Source: JAABQG01 sp963726365
GTDB lineage: Bacteria; Pseudomonadota; Gammaproteobacteria; Burkholderiales; Burkholderiaceae_C
Direction: 5' to 3'
DNA length: 64,000 nt
Assembly: GCA_963726365.1 (NCBI GenBank)
Contig: CAVSCI010000007.1
Coordinates: 62,001 to 126,000, forward strand
This document shows, piece by piece, positions 1 through 7,130 of the stretch (positions are counted from its first letter, which is position 1; each line of letters opens with the position of its first letter). Under the pieces are notes generated by a model. It was not told where the DNA came from. It made no database searches and worked only from the letters and a program-made list of their open reading frames with translations. The translations under genes and the position numbers were made by a program.

Positions 1-779
1 TTCCGCTCTACCTGACTTTCGTGGCTTCGACCCAAACGTCCGAGGCCATCGTGCAGACACCCATGCCCATGTTGCCAGGCAGTCACCTCATCGAGAACTA
101 CACCGCCGCCTGGAACGGCACGGGGGGTGGCTCGGGCGCCAAGGCACCAGTCGGACGGATGATGATGGTGAGCCTTATTTCGGCGCTGATCATTTCCATT
201 GGCAAGATTGCCATCTCCCTGTTGTCCGCCTTCGCGATCGTTTATTTCCGTTTCCCGTTTCGCATGTTTTTCTTCTGGGCGATCTTTGTCACACTGATGC
301 TGCCCGTGGAAGTTCGAATCGGTCCGACTTACAAGGTGGTTTCAGACTTGGGCATGCTGAACAGCTATGCGGGCCTGACCGTCCCCCTGATTGCGTCGGC
401 CACCGCCACCTTTCTATTCCGGCAATTTTTTCTGACCGTGCCGGAAGAACTGGTTGAGGCGGCCCGCATGGACGGCGCCGGACCGATGCGGTTCTTCAAG
501 GATGTTCTCGTCCCCCTTTCAAAAACCTCCATTGCCGCGTTGTTCGTGATTCAGTTCATCTATGGCTGGAACCAGTACTTGTGGCCGCTGCTGGTGACCA
601 CCAACGAAGACATGTACCCGGTCGTCATCGGCATCAAGCGGATGATCTCGGGCGGCGACTCGGACATGCAATGGAATGTCGTCATGGCCACGGCTGTCCT
701 GGCCATGCTGCCACCCGCGCTCGTGGTGATGCTGATGCAGAAATGGTTTGTCAAGGGTCTGGTGGATACGGAAAAATAA
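1..779 (+). CDS. ugpE: sn-glycerol-3-phosphate ABC transporter permease UgpE (5' end outside window)
   Basis: Inner-membrane permease subunit of the UgpBAEC importer for sn-glycerol-3-phosphate and its diesters. The frame is open from the first bases of the window, so the gene starts upstream; a GTG at position 21 is internal, since the residues before it (PLYLTF) continue the family sequence. Several hydrophobic segments are visible, and the cytoplasmic EAA loop that docks on the ATPase reads EAARMDGAGPMRFF. The stop TAA overlaps the ugpC start by one base (TAATG). Family assignment rests on this sequence plus the following ugpC and ugpQ; other CUT1 sugar permeases are similar, so the substrate comes mostly from context. 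Confidence 0.88.
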   Translation, partial: PLYLTFVASTQTSEAIVQTPMPMLPGSHLIENYTAAWNGTGGGSGAKAPVGRMMMVSLISALIISIGKIAISLLSAFAIVYFRFPFRMFFFWAIFVTLMLPVEVRIGPTYKVVSDLGMLNSYAGLTVPLIASATATFLFRQFFLTVPEELVEAARMDGAGPMRFFKDVLVPLSKTSIAALFVIQFIYGWNQYLWPLLVTTNEDMYPVVIGIKRMISGGDSDMQWNVVMATAVLAMLPPALVVMLMQKWFVKGLVDTEK

Positions 780-1804
780 TGGCCTCTATAACCCTCAAGA
801 ACGTCGTCAAGCGCTACGGCGCCGGCAAGACCGTCAACAAAGTCATTCACGGCGTCAGCGCGGACATCACCGATGGCGAGTTCGTCGTCATCGTCGGCCC
901 CTCGGGCTGCGGCAAGTCAACGTTGCTGCGCATGGTGGCCGGACTGGAGGAGATCAGTGAAGGCGAAGTTTCCATCGGCCCCCGCGTCGTGAATAATCTT
1001 GAGCCAGCGGAACGCGACATTGCCATGGTGTTCCAGAACTACGCGCTATACCCCCACATGAGCGTGTTCGACAACATGGCCTATGGCCTGAAGATTGCCA
1101 AAGTGCCCATTGAGGAGATCAAGACCCGCGTCGACAAGGCCGCCAAGATCCTCGAGATCGGCCCCTTCCTTACGCGAAAGCCGCGCGAACTCTCGGGCGG
1201 CCAGCGCCAGCGCGTGGCCATGGGCAGGGCCATCGTGCGCCAACCGCAGGTTTTCCTGTTTGACGAACCCCTGTCCAACCTGGACGCCAAGCTTCGTGCG
1301 CAGACCCGCCTGGAAATCCAGAAGCTGCACCGTGAACTCGGCATCACCTCGCTGTTTGTGACCCACGACCAGGTCGAAGCCATGACCCTGGCCCAGCGCA
1401 TGATCGTAATGAATGCGGGCAAGATGGAGCAGTTCGACACCCCGGAGAATGTCTACAACCACCCGGCTTCGGCCTTCGTGGCCGGCTTTATCGGCTCGCC
1501 GCCCATGAATCTGCTGAGCCAGGCACCGAACGAGGCGCACGGCGGCCCGGCGGGAGCCACCCTCGGCATCCGGCCCGAGCACCTGACCCTGGGCAACGAA
1601 GGCTGGCAACTTCAGGTTGAAACCGTGGAACTGCTGGGTGCCGAGCGCCTGATTCATGCCCGCCTGGGCGATGAACTGCTGACCATTCGCATCGACGAGA
1701 CCACGTCCGCACCGGCCGTCGGGGGCAAGGTGCACGCCCAGCCTCGACCTGACCGGCTGCACTGGTTCGACGCGGGCACCGGAAGGCGCATTGACAGGGC
1801 ATGA
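779..1804 (+). CDS. ugpC: sn-glycerol-3-phosphate ABC transporter ATP-binding protein UgpC
   Basis: ATPase of the Ugp importer, 341 aa. Walker A GPSGCGKST lies at residues 40-48, the signature LSGGQRQRV at about 138-146 and Walker B FLFDEP at about 159-164, followed by the switch His in VTHDQVEAMTL. The C-terminal part has the TOBE-type fold of MalK-like ATPases (IRPEHLTLG). I chose the ATG at 779 because it overlaps the ugpE stop (TAATG) and matches the family N-terminus; the open frame continues upstream into unrelated antisense-like sequence. The stop overlaps the ugpQ start by four bases (ATGA). It is slightly shorter than the roughly 356 aa of the E. coli protein, the difference being in the C-terminal domain. 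Confidence 0.93.
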   Translation: MASITLKNVVKRYGAGKTVNKVIHGVSADITDGEFVVIVGPSGCGKSTLLRMVAGLEEISEGEVSIGPRVVNNLEPAERDIAMVFQNYALYPHMSVFDNMAYGLKIAKVPIEEIKTRVDKAAKILEIGPFLTRKPRELSGGQRQRVAMGRAIVRQPQVFLFDEPLSNLDAKLRAQTRLEIQKLHRELGITSLFVTHDQVEAMTLAQRMIVMNAGKMEQFDTPENVYNHPASAFVAGFIGSPPMNLLSQAPNEAHGGPAGATLGIRPEHLTLGNEGWQLQVETVELLGAERLIHARLGDELLTIRIDETTSAPAVGGKVHAQPRPDRLHWFDAGTGRRIDRA

Positions 1805-2595
1805 GCCTCGACACCGCGACCGCAACGCCGGACGACCGTCCGCATTGGCCCTATCCACGCTGGATCGCTCACCGCGGCGCGGGCAGGCTTGCCCCTGAAA
1901 ATACGCTGGCGGCATTCCGTGTGGGCGCACAGCACGGCTACCGGATGTTCGAGTGCGATGTGAAGCTCAGCGCCGATGGCGTGCCTTTCCTGATGCACGA
2001 TGCCACCCTCGCCCGCACGACCCGTGCCCCCGCTTTGCTGGACGCGCATGGCAACGCTGGCGACCACGCCTGGGGCGTACTCTCGCAACTCGACGCCGGC
2101 AGCTGGCATTCACGCGCTTTCGCCGGTGAACCCCTGCCCACGCTGGACAACGTCGCCCGGTTCTGCCTGCGCAACGGCCACTGCCTGAACATCGAAATCA
2201 AGCCGACGCCCGGCACCGAGCGCCACACCGGAAACGTGGTGGCCACCCATGCGGCGCGCCTTTGGCAGGGCGCGGCCATTGCGCCGCTGCTCACGTCGTT
2301 TCAGGTCGACGCGCTGGAAGGTGCCCGCGATGGCGCTGCGGACCTGCCGCGCGGCCTGTTGCTCGACGCCCTGTGGACCGGATGGCTGGAAACCGCACTC
2401 GGCCTGGGTTGCACCGCCATCGTCTGCAACCACGCGCTGTGGGACACATCGAGCGTGATGCAGGCGAAAAGTGCCGGATTCAGGCTGTTGAGCTACACCG
2501 TGAATGACGAATGGGCCGCCCAGCGCCTGATCGAACTGGGGACCGACGGCATCATCACCGACCGGGTGGACCTGTTCGCACCCTGCGACGCTTGA
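1801..2595 (+). CDS. ugpQ: glycerophosphodiester phosphodiesterase UgpQ
   Basis: Cytoplasmic phosphodiesterase of the GDPD family, 264 aa, hydrolysing glycerophosphodiesters taken up by the Ugp system to glycerol-3-phosphate and an alcohol. The family hallmarks are present near the N-terminus: the catalytic His in IAHRGAG (about residue 24), the metal ligands in APENTLAAF and ECDVKLSADGVPFLMHD, and the second catalytic His in MHD. A C-terminal TIM-barrel strand (GTDGIITDRVDLF) is typical. Translationally coupled to ugpC through an ATGA overlap. It is the last gene of the operon. Confidence 0.93.
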   Translation: MSLDTATATPDDRPHWPYPRWIAHRGAGRLAPENTLAAFRVGAQHGYRMFECDVKLSADGVPFLMHDATLARTTRAPALLDAHGNAGDHAWGVLSQLDAGSWHSRAFAGEPLPTLDNVARFCLRNGHCLNIEIKPTPGTERHTGNVVATHAARLWQGAAIAPLLTSFQVDALEGARDGAADLPRGLLLDALWTGWLETALGLGCTAIVCNHALWDTSSVMQAKSAGFRLLSYTVNDEWAAQRLIELGTDGIITDRVDLFAPCDA

Positions 2596-2656
2596 CGGTT
2601 GAGCATTCACGCTGAAAGGGCGGGCCCGCCACCCACTGGCGCCAAAGCCACAAATC

Positions 2657-2670
2657 TTGATTTAGATCAA
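2657..2670. promoter_or_regulatory. perfect FNR/Anr-type box, target unclear
   Basis: The 14-bp sequence TTGATTTAGATCAA exactly matches the FNR/Anr/Dnr consensus TTGAT-N4-ATCAA, a binding site for oxygen-responsive CRP-family regulators. It lies between the convergent ends of ugpQ and the small membrane protein gene, 418 bp upstream of hemA. I see no good -10 hexamer at class II spacing on either strand, so its target is uncertain. A 12-bp GC palindrome (GGCGGGCCCGCC, 2619-2630) lies just upstream; it has no T-run. Confidence 0.4.
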
Positions 2671-2726
2671 TTCTTTTGGAGCTTTCTATTTCGCGCCAAT
2701 CCGTGCCGTGGCCCTGGAGCAGAAGA

Positions 2727-3005
2727 CTATTTCTTCCAGCCGCCCAGTTGCCACCACTGGCTGGTGGCCATGGCCAGCACCAGAACCAGGTAGGTCAGCA
2801 TCTTGCCGTCGCGCCCGAAAAACACCAGTCCGCCTGCCAGAACGCTAGCGCCAACAATGAAATTGATAGCTGCTTGGCGCCAAATGGCGCTGGCAAAGGA
2901 CCATTTCTTCATGAAAAATGGACTGATCACGGCCAACAGCAACGCCACCCCCAGCGCGGGCGCGAAAAAATTCAGCAGGTGATCAAGGATTTCGAACGGG
3001 CCCAT
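2727..3005 (-). CDS. small hypothetical membrane protein
   Basis: Unrecognised protein of about 92 aa with two or three hydrophobic segments (FFAPALGVALLLAVI, INFIVGASVLAGGLVFF, LTYLVLVLAMA) and a basic, Trp-rich end (WWQLGGWKK), consistent with a small inner-membrane protein. The frame stays open to an ATG at 3041, but I prefer the ATG at 3005 (MGPFEILDHLLNFF) because the upstream stretch is His/Cys/Pro-rich and looks non-coding. It is divergent from hemA, with about 80 bp between the starts. The middle of the coding region overlaps one copy of the 40-bp dispersed repeat (2854-2893). I infer no function. Confidence 0.65.
   Translation of the reverse strand: MGPFEILDHLLNFFAPALGVALLLAVISPFFMKKWSFASAIWRQAAINFIVGASVLAGGLVFFGRDGKMLTYLVLVLAMATSQWWQLGGWKK
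2854..2893 (-). repeat. 40-bp dispersed repeat, copy G (inside a coding region)
   Basis: Read on the minus strand it has CCAGCG at positions 1-6, TGG at 12-14 and GCTAT at 24-28, with exactly the spacing of the other copies. The last block is degenerate (ATTGT instead of RTAGC). It lies within the small membrane protein gene and encodes part of the stretch between its first two hydrophobic segments. Confidence 0.65.
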
Positions 3006-3059
3006 CGGAAAGCAATGAGGATGGCATCGTTTTCCGGCCATCGATCAAGGTTAGGAACA

Positions 3060-3081
3060 TTGACCGAGTCAATTTTATAAT
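3060..3081 (+). promoter_or_regulatory. possible hemA promoter with inverted repeat
   Basis: A perfect -10 hexamer TATAAT lies at 3076-3081, directly preceded by the inverted repeat TTGAC-CGA-GTCAA (3060-3072). No -35 is found at 16-18 bp spacing. The hexamer ends only six bases before the hemA ATG, so a transcript from it would be leaderless or nearly so. The inverted repeat could be an operator. This is prediction only. Confidence 0.35.
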
Positions 3082-3087
3082 CACACG

Positions 3088-4372
3088 ATGGCAGTCTGGG
3101 CTTTGGGCATCAATCACACGACCGCGCCGCTGGATCTGCGCGGCCGTTTTGCGTTTGCCATCGACCAGATCGAGCCCACGCTGCAGGCCTTGCGCCAGTC
3201 ATTCTCTCGCCATCCCGAGGCGGCGATCATCTCCACCTGCAACCGCACGGAGATCTACTGCGCCGGAGAAAACCCCCAGCTCGACCACACGCTGGACTGG
3301 CTGGCCCATGCCGGCGGGGTGTCGCCAACGGTGCTGCGCTCCCACACCTACACCCTGGAAGACGCGCTGGTCGCCCGACATGCCTTTCGCGTGGCCAGCG
3401 GCCTGGATTCCATGGTGCTGGGCGAGCCGCAGATTCTGGGCCAGATGAAAAGCGCCGTGCGCGCCGCTGAAGAAGCCGGCGCCCTGGGCACCACACTGAA
3501 CCAGATGTTCCAGCGCAGTTTTGCCGTGGCCAAGGAGGTGCGCACCTCGACCGAGATCGGCGCACATTCCATCAGCATGGCCGCAGCGGCCGTACAGACT
3601 GGCGGGTCAGCTGTTCGAAGACCTGGGGGATGTCCGCGTGCTGTTTGTCGGCGCGGGCGAGATGATTGAACTGGCGGCCACGCACTTTGCCGCCAAAAAC
3701 CCCAAGTCCATCGCCATTGCCAACCGCACGCTGGAACGCGGCGAAAAGTTGGCCGTGCGCTTTGGCGGCGAAGTGATGCGACTGGCCGACCTGCCCGACC
3801 GTTTGCATGAATTCGACGCCGTGGTCAGCTGCACGGCGAGCACCCTGCCGATCATCGGCCTGGGCGCGGTGGAGCGTGCGCTCAAGAAGCGCCGGCATCG
3901 CCCGATGTTCATGGTCGATCTGGCCGTGCCGCGCGACATCGAGCCCGAAGTCAAGGCGCTCGAAGACATCTACCTCTATACCGTGGACGACCTCGCCGGC
4001 GTGGTGCAGACCGCACAGGCCAACCGGCAGGCGGCGGTGGCGCAGGCCGAGGTGATCATCGATGCCGGCGTGCTGAGCTTCATGCACTGGATGGTGCAGC
4101 GCGACCCGGTCAATGGCGTCGTGCCCCTGATCCAGCAGCTCAACGCCCAGGCCGACGAGTGGCGCGTCGCAGAAATCGCGCGAGCGCGCAGGCTGCTGGC
4201 CAAGGGCGAGGATGTCGATGCGGTGCTCGAAGCCCTGTCCCGCGGCCTGACCCAGAAGATGCTGCACGGCGCCATGGCCGAACTCCATTCGGGCGACCCG
4301 ACGCATCGCGAGCAGACCACGCAGGCGATCAACCGGTTATTCTTGCGTTCCCAAGGCAAAAATCGCCTTTAG
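3088..4372 (+). pseudogene. hemA: glutamyl-tRNA reductase HemA, frameshifted in this sequence
   Basis: First enzyme of C5-pathway tetrapyrrole synthesis, reducing glutamyl-tRNA to glutamate-1-semialdehyde with NADPH. The first part (3088 to about 3593) reads MAVWALGINHTTAP, with the catalytic Cys in STCNRTEIYC (about residue 51). The frame then shifts by +1 near 3591-3596: the true continuation RLAGQLFEDLGDVRVLFVGA (NADPH-binding Rossmann region) is in the next frame and runs to 4372. Removing one base at about 3594-3595 restores a full-length protein of about 427 aa. Because hemA is normally essential in organisms without 5-aminolevulinate synthase, and both halves are intact, I judge a sequencing error more likely than a real pseudogene. 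The gene is followed at one base by repeat copy A and then prfA, as in other proteobacteria. Confidence 0.9.
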
Positions 4373-4373
4373 T

Positions 4374-4413
4374 CCAGCGTCCGCTGGTCGTCTATAGCTA
4401 CATTTTCAGTAGC
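4374..4413 (+). repeat. 40-bp dispersed repeat, copy A
   Basis: CCAGCG at 1-6, TGG at 12-14, GCTAC at 24-28 and GTAGC at 36-40 are all present. The last 17 bp form a hairpin with 5-bp arms and a 7-nt loop (4397-4413). The first 14 bp are themselves palindromic (CCAGCG-TC-CGCTGG). It starts one base after the hemA stop and ends 19 bp before prfA. Confidence 0.8.
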
Positions 4414-4432
4414 GACTACTTTCTTTCCCTGC

Positions 4433-5539
4433 ATGAAACCCTTTCTCAGAAGCCAGCTCGAGCGCTACGCGCAACGCCACGGCGAGCTCGACTTCCTGCT
4501 GTCGCGCGAGGACATCATGTCCGACATGGCCCAGTTCCTGAAACTCTCGCGCGAGCACGCCGAAGTCACGGTGATCGCCGGACGCTATGCCCGCCTGCAG
4601 CAGCGCGAATCCGACCTGGCCGCCGCGCAGGAGATGCTGGCCGACCCGGACATGGCCGAGATGGCCCAGGAGGAAATCGCCAGTGCCGAGGCCGAACTGG
4701 CCCAGCTCGACGCCGAACTGCAACGCCTTTTGCTGCCGCGCGACCCGGACGATGCACGCAACGCCTTCCTGGAAATCCGCGCCGGCACCGGCGGGGACGA
4801 GTCCGCGCTGTTTGCCGGTGACCTGTTGCGCATGTACACCCGCTACGCCGAGCGCCAGGGCTGGAAAGCCGAAATCATCAGCGAATCACCCAGCGAACTC
4901 GGCGGCTACAAGGAGGTCGTGGTCCGCATCGAGGGTACGGGCACCGATGCCGCGAGCGGCGTCTATGGCCAGCTGCGCTTCGAGTCCGGCGGCCACCGGG
5001 TGCAGCGCGTGCCGGCGACCGAAACCCAGGGCCGCATTCACACCAGCGCCTGCACCGTGGCGGTGCTGGCCGAACCCGATGAGCAGGAAGCCATCAAGAT
5101 CAACCCGTCGGACCTGCGCATCGACACCTACCGCGCCAGCGGCGCCGGCGGCCAGCACATCAACAAGACCGACTCGGCGGTGCGCATCACGCACATCCCC
5201 ACGGGCATCGTGGCCGAATGCCAGGACGGCCGCAGCCAGCACAGCAACAAGGCCCAGGCGCTCAAGGTGCTGACGGCCCGCATCCATGAGAAGGACCGCT
5301 CCGAACGCGCCGCCAAGGACGCCGCCGAGCGCAAGGGCCTGATCGGCAGCGGCGACCGCAGCGACCGCATCCGCACCTACAACTTCCCGCAGGGCCGGCT
5401 GACCGACCACCGGATCAACCTCACGCTGTACAAGCTGCTGGCCATCATGGAAGGCGACCTGGGCGAGGTTGTGGCGGCACTGCGCGCGGCGCGCGAGGCC
5501 GAGCAACTGGCCGAGCTGGAAGTCGGCGCACCGGCCTGA
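4433..5539 (+). CDS. prfA: peptide chain release factor 1
   Basis: RF1, 368 aa, terminates translation at UAA and UAG. The codon-recognition tripeptide PAT (residues about 194-196, in RVPATETQGR) identifies RF1 rather than RF2. The GGQ motif, which triggers peptidyl-tRNA hydrolysis and whose Gln is methylated by PrmC, is at about 239-241 (GAGGQHINKTDSAVR). The N-terminal helical domain is rich in Glu and Ala. Length fits the family (about 360). Its usual neighbours hemA and prmC flank it; prmC encodes its modifying enzyme. Confidence 0.97.
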   Translation: MKPFLRSQLERYAQRHGELDFLLSREDIMSDMAQFLKLSREHAEVTVIAGRYARLQQRESDLAAAQEMLADPDMAEMAQEEIASAEAELAQLDAELQRLLLPRDPDDARNAFLEIRAGTGGDESALFAGDLLRMYTRYAERQGWKAEIISESPSELGGYKEVVVRIEGTGTDAASGVYGQLRFESGGHRVQRVPATETQGRIHTSACTVAVLAEPDEQEAIKINPSDLRIDTYRASGAGGQHINKTDSAVRITHIPTGIVAECQDGRSQHSNKAQALKVLTARIHEKDRSERAAKDAAERKGLIGSGDRSDRIRTYNFPQGRLTDHRINLTLYKLLAIMEGDLGEVVAALRAAREAEQLAELEVGAPA

Positions 5540-5582
5540 GAATGCCATTTCGTCTGAATACATGAGCTTTTTCGACATTTCT

Positions 5583-5622
5583 CCAGCGTCGAATGGTCAT
5601 TTAATGCTATGAATTCAGTAGC
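5583..5622 (+). repeat. 40-bp dispersed repeat, copy B
   Basis: CCAGCG at 1-6, TGG at 12-14, GCTAT at 24-28 and GTAGC at 36-40. It lies in the 143-bp gap between prfA and prmC, in gene orientation. Apart from this element I see nothing recognisable in the gap. Confidence 0.8.
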
Positions 5623-5682
5623 TTCCTGCGGCTTGACGCGGGCCCGCAATGCGCGGACCGGCGACGTCCTGGGCGTCGCGCC

Positions 5683-6609
5683 GTGACGACCTCGCCGGAC
5701 GGCACCCTTGCCCAGGTCCTTGCGGGCGCCCATGCCCGCGGCGTGTCACGGATCGACGCGCAGATGCTGCTGCTGCACGCACTCGGCCATGCGCCGCATG
5801 ATCGGGCGTGGCTGATCGCCCATGACGCCGATGCGCTGCCCGTCGAGGCGGCCCGGCGCTTCGAGACGCTGGTACAACGCCGCCTTGAGAATGAGCCGGT
5901 GGCTTACCTCACCGGCGTCAAGGAATTCTTTGGCCTGCAGTTGCAGGTGGACGCCCGCGTGCTGGACCCCCGACCGGACACCGAGACGCTGGTGGCGTGG
6001 GCGCTGGAAGTGCTGGGCACCAGGAATGATGCGGCGCCCGATGCGCCTGGCGGCCCGCTCGGGCTCGTGGACCTGGGCACGGGCAGCGGCGCCATTGCAC
6101 TGGCCGTGAAGCACGCCCGGCCCGATGTGCAGGTCACTGCCGTGGATGTCAACGCCGGGGCACTGGCGGTTGCACAGGGAAATGCCGCTCGCCTGCGCCT
6201 TCCGGTGCGCTTCATCGAAGGTTCGTGGCTGGGAAATGTAAGCGGCCACTACCATGTCATCGTCGCCAATCCGCCCTACATTGCGGCTGGCGACCCCCAT
6301 CTGGCTGCGTTGATCCATGAGCCGTTGGCCGCACTGGCCAGCGGGCAGGATGGCCTGGACGACATCCGCCTGATCATCCGGCAAGCCCCGGCACACCTGC
6401 TGCCCGGCGGCTGGCTGCTGCTGGAACACGGCTGGGACCAGAGTGAATCCGTCCACGCCCTGCTGGAGGAGGCCGGTTTCACAGCCGTGCAAAGCCGGTC
6501 CGACCTGGCCGGCATCCTGCGCTGCACCGGGGGGCAATGGCCGCAGACCCTGGCCCCAGGGAGCCCAAATACCGCTGCGCCGGGCGGACACGGGCGCAAG
6601 GTGAAATAA
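5683..6609 (+). CDS. prmC: peptide chain release factor N5-glutamine methyltransferase
   Basis: SAM-dependent methyltransferase, 308 aa, that methylates the Gln of the GGQ motif in RF1 and RF2. SAM motif I is DLGTGSG (about 130-136) and the Gln-binding motif NPPY is at 196-199. The N-terminal helical domain for release-factor binding is also present (DAQMLLLHALG). GTG start; the ATG at 5649 is out of frame. The C-terminal 20-30 residues (after about residue 285) are Pro/Gly-rich and look like a nonconserved tail. It is encoded directly downstream of its substrate's gene. Confidence 0.95.
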   Translation: MTTSPDGTLAQVLAGAHARGVSRIDAQMLLLHALGHAPHDRAWLIAHDADALPVEAARRFETLVQRRLENEPVAYLTGVKEFFGLQLQVDARVLDPRPDTETLVAWALEVLGTRNDAAPDAPGGPLGLVDLGTGSGAIALAVKHARPDVQVTAVDVNAGALAVAQGNAARLRLPVRFIEGSWLGNVSGHYHVIVANPPYIAAGDPHLAALIHEPLAALASGQDGLDDIRLIIRQAPAHLLPGGWLLLEHGWDQSESVHALLEEAGFTAVQSRSDLAGILRCTGGQWPQTLAPGSPNTAAPGGHGRKVK

Positions 6610-6639
6610 TCCCCCTCTTGATTTCCATGGAGCAATGAA

Positions 6640-6963
6640 ATGAGCGACACCCAACAACGCATCGACGATCTGGTGAAATCCAGCGACGTGGTGCTTTTCA
6701 TGAAGGGCAGCGCCAGCTTCCCGATGTGCGGTTTTTCGGGCCGGGCCATCCAGATCCTCAAGGCCTGCGGCGTCGACCCGAAAGCCGTCAAGACGGTCAA
6801 CGTGCTCGACGACGATGCCATCCGCCAGGGCATCAAGGAATACAGCCAGTGGCCGACGATTCCGCAGCTCTATGTCAAGGGCGAGTTCATCGGCGGCTCC
6901 GACATCATGATGGAGATGTACGAATCGGGTGAACTGGTGCAGGTGCTGGGGACGTCCAGCTGA
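6640..6963 (+). CDS. grxD: monothiol glutaredoxin, Grx4 family
   Basis: 107-aa monothiol glutaredoxin with the CGFS active site (Cys about residue 30, in FPMCGFSGRA), the WPTIPQLYVKGEFIGGSDI cis-Pro and GG region, and a standard C-terminus. Members bind a [2Fe-2S] cluster with glutathione and work in Fe-S cluster trafficking, often with BolA partners; an ibaG-type BolA gene lies at 48.6 kb. It follows prmC at 30 bp and ends in a clear terminator. Confidence 0.95.
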   Translation: MSDTQQRIDDLVKSSDVVLFMKGSASFPMCGFSGRAIQILKACGVDPKAVKTVNVLDDDAIRQGIKEYSQWPTIPQLYVKGEFIGGSDIMMEMYESGELVQVLGTSS

Positions 6964-7004
6964 ATGGGTCCCAAGGCCTTCCCGAAAGGCGCCACCCGTG
7001 ATCC

Positions 7005-7028
7005 AAAGCCACCTCCGGGTGGCTTTTT
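7005..7028 (+). terminator. Rho-independent terminator after grxD
   Basis: Stem GCCACC / GGTGGC (7008-7013 and 7018-7023) with a 4-nt loop TCCG, preceded by AAA and followed by five T. It closes the hemA-prfA-prmC-grxD transcription unit. Confidence 0.85.
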
Positions 7029-7130
7029 CATGCCGGGTTTCAGGCTGCAGCCACGGGGGGTGCGCGGGGAGAAGGCGCCAGGGACCTGGCTACACTTGAT
7101 GGCCCGCCTCCGATGGCTGGACGAGTCCCC

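Noticed and set aside
2619..2630. GGCGGGCCCGCC palindrome after ugpQ as a terminator
   Set aside because: No loop and no T-run; 12-bp GC palindromes are expected now and then in GC-rich DNA.
3585..3605. Programmed ribosomal frameshifting in hemA
   Set aside because: No slippery heptamer or convincing downstream structure at the junction, and hemA is not known to use it; a single-base error is simpler.
3572..4306. Minus-strand open frame opposite the second half of hemA
   Set aside because: Shadow of a GC-rich gene; the hemA Rossmann region on the plus strand is conserved.
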